64,000 nt of DNA from Mycobacterium sp. DL99 (GTDB taxonomy: Bacteria > Actinomycetota > Actinomycetes > Mycobacteriales > Mycobacteriaceae), in contig NZ_SJOM01000007.1 of NCBI RefSeq assembly GCF_004762045.1, forward strand, positions 1,331,672 through 1,395,671. The letters run 5' to 3'. The notes below the pieces were generated by a model. It had not been told where the DNA came from and made no database searches. It worked only from the letters and a program-made list of their open reading frames with translations. Below, in pieces: positions 63,856-64,000 of this stretch (positions are counted from its first letter, which is position 1; every line of letters begins with the position of its first letter). The translations under genes and the position numbers were made by a program.

Positions 63856-64000
63856 ATGGCCGTGAGCACTGAAACCACCGGCCGCGTACTGCAGCTTCTC
63901 GGACTGTTGCAGTCGCGCCGGGCCTGGACGGGTGAGGAACTGGCTGACCGCCTCGGCGTCACCACTCGCAGCGTCCGCCGTGACATCGAGCGGCTGCGCG
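63856..64000 (+). CDS. HTH (DeoR/YafY-type, probably WYL) transcriptional regulator, partial
   Basis: 48 codons are visible before the right edge. They start MAVSTETTGRVLQLLGLLQS and contain WTGEELADRLGVTTRSVRRD, the N-terminal HTH_11 of YafY-like regulators, which usually continue into a WYL domain. It is divergent from two DinB-like genes and next to a perfect palindrome; regulators of this type often control such neighbours. Confidence 0.85.
   Translation, partial: MAVSTETTGRVLQLLGLLQSRRAWTGEELADRLGVTTRSVRRDIERLR

Overview
The window comes from a fast-growing-type mycobacterium (Mycolicibacterium or Mycobacterium). The main grounds are FAS-II hadABC, mycolic-acid methyltransferases, an RecBCD set and a gene order that, from memory, follows M. 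tuberculosis Rv0629c-Rv0647c: recD-recB-recC, echA3, a Rv0633c-like gene, a glyoxalase II, thrT-metT-rpmG-hadA-hadB-hadC-trpT-secE-nusG-rplK-rplA, mycolate methyltransferases, lipG and an ABC1 kinase. Most genes are GC-rich with strong G/C in third positions.

Region 1 (1-11.56 kb) is a visibly less GC-rich defence island. A minus-strand operon starts with a Z1-domain helicase, then a PD-(D/E)XK protein, a GHKL ATPase and an unknown protein cut by the left edge. Its stop and start codons overlap throughout. A divergent cytosine-5 DNA methyltransferase carries a C-terminal HhH-GPD-like domain that keeps its four-cysteine Fe-S motif but seems to have lost its catalytic residues. A second minus-strand unit encodes a Vsr mismatch endonuclease and a MutL/MORC-like GHKL ATPase. 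A plus-strand HNH nuclease with an EVE/PUA-like N-terminus and a zinc ribbon closes the island. The set resembles the MutL-homologue restriction-modification systems known from comparative genomics.

Region 2 (11.56-14.4 kb) holds a nicotinamide-riboside salvage pair (pnuC-nadR) divergent from a TIR-domain protein, so NAD synthesis sits next to a probable NAD-consuming effector.

Region 3 (14.5-30.9 kb) is a mixed envelope and housekeeping stretch: OPT transporter, MscS channel, metallophosphoesterase, phytase-like lipoprotein, Ca2+/H+ exchanger, prfC, an L,D-transpeptidase and several secreted or membrane proteins of unknown function.

Region 4 (30.9-49.6 kb) has recBCD, a PEP-utilising-type protein without an ATP-grasp domain, a MarR-MFS operon, a DUF559-type gene bracketed by two copies of a hairpin repeat, echA3, a degenerate DUF2235 protein, a glyoxalase II-like hydrolase and the nitric-oxide module nsrR-hmp with a visible NsrR operator.

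Region 5 (49.6-54.4 kb) is the conserved tRNA/hadABC/secE-nusG-rplK-rplA block. Region 6 (54.4-64 kb) has an ECF42-type sigma factor with its DGPF/YCII partner, two mycolate methyltransferases, lipG, an ABC1 kinase, an MpaB-like oxygenase with a divergent TetR regulator, two DinB-like proteins and the start of a WYL-type regulator. A perfect 19-bp palindrome lies in the last divergent promoter.
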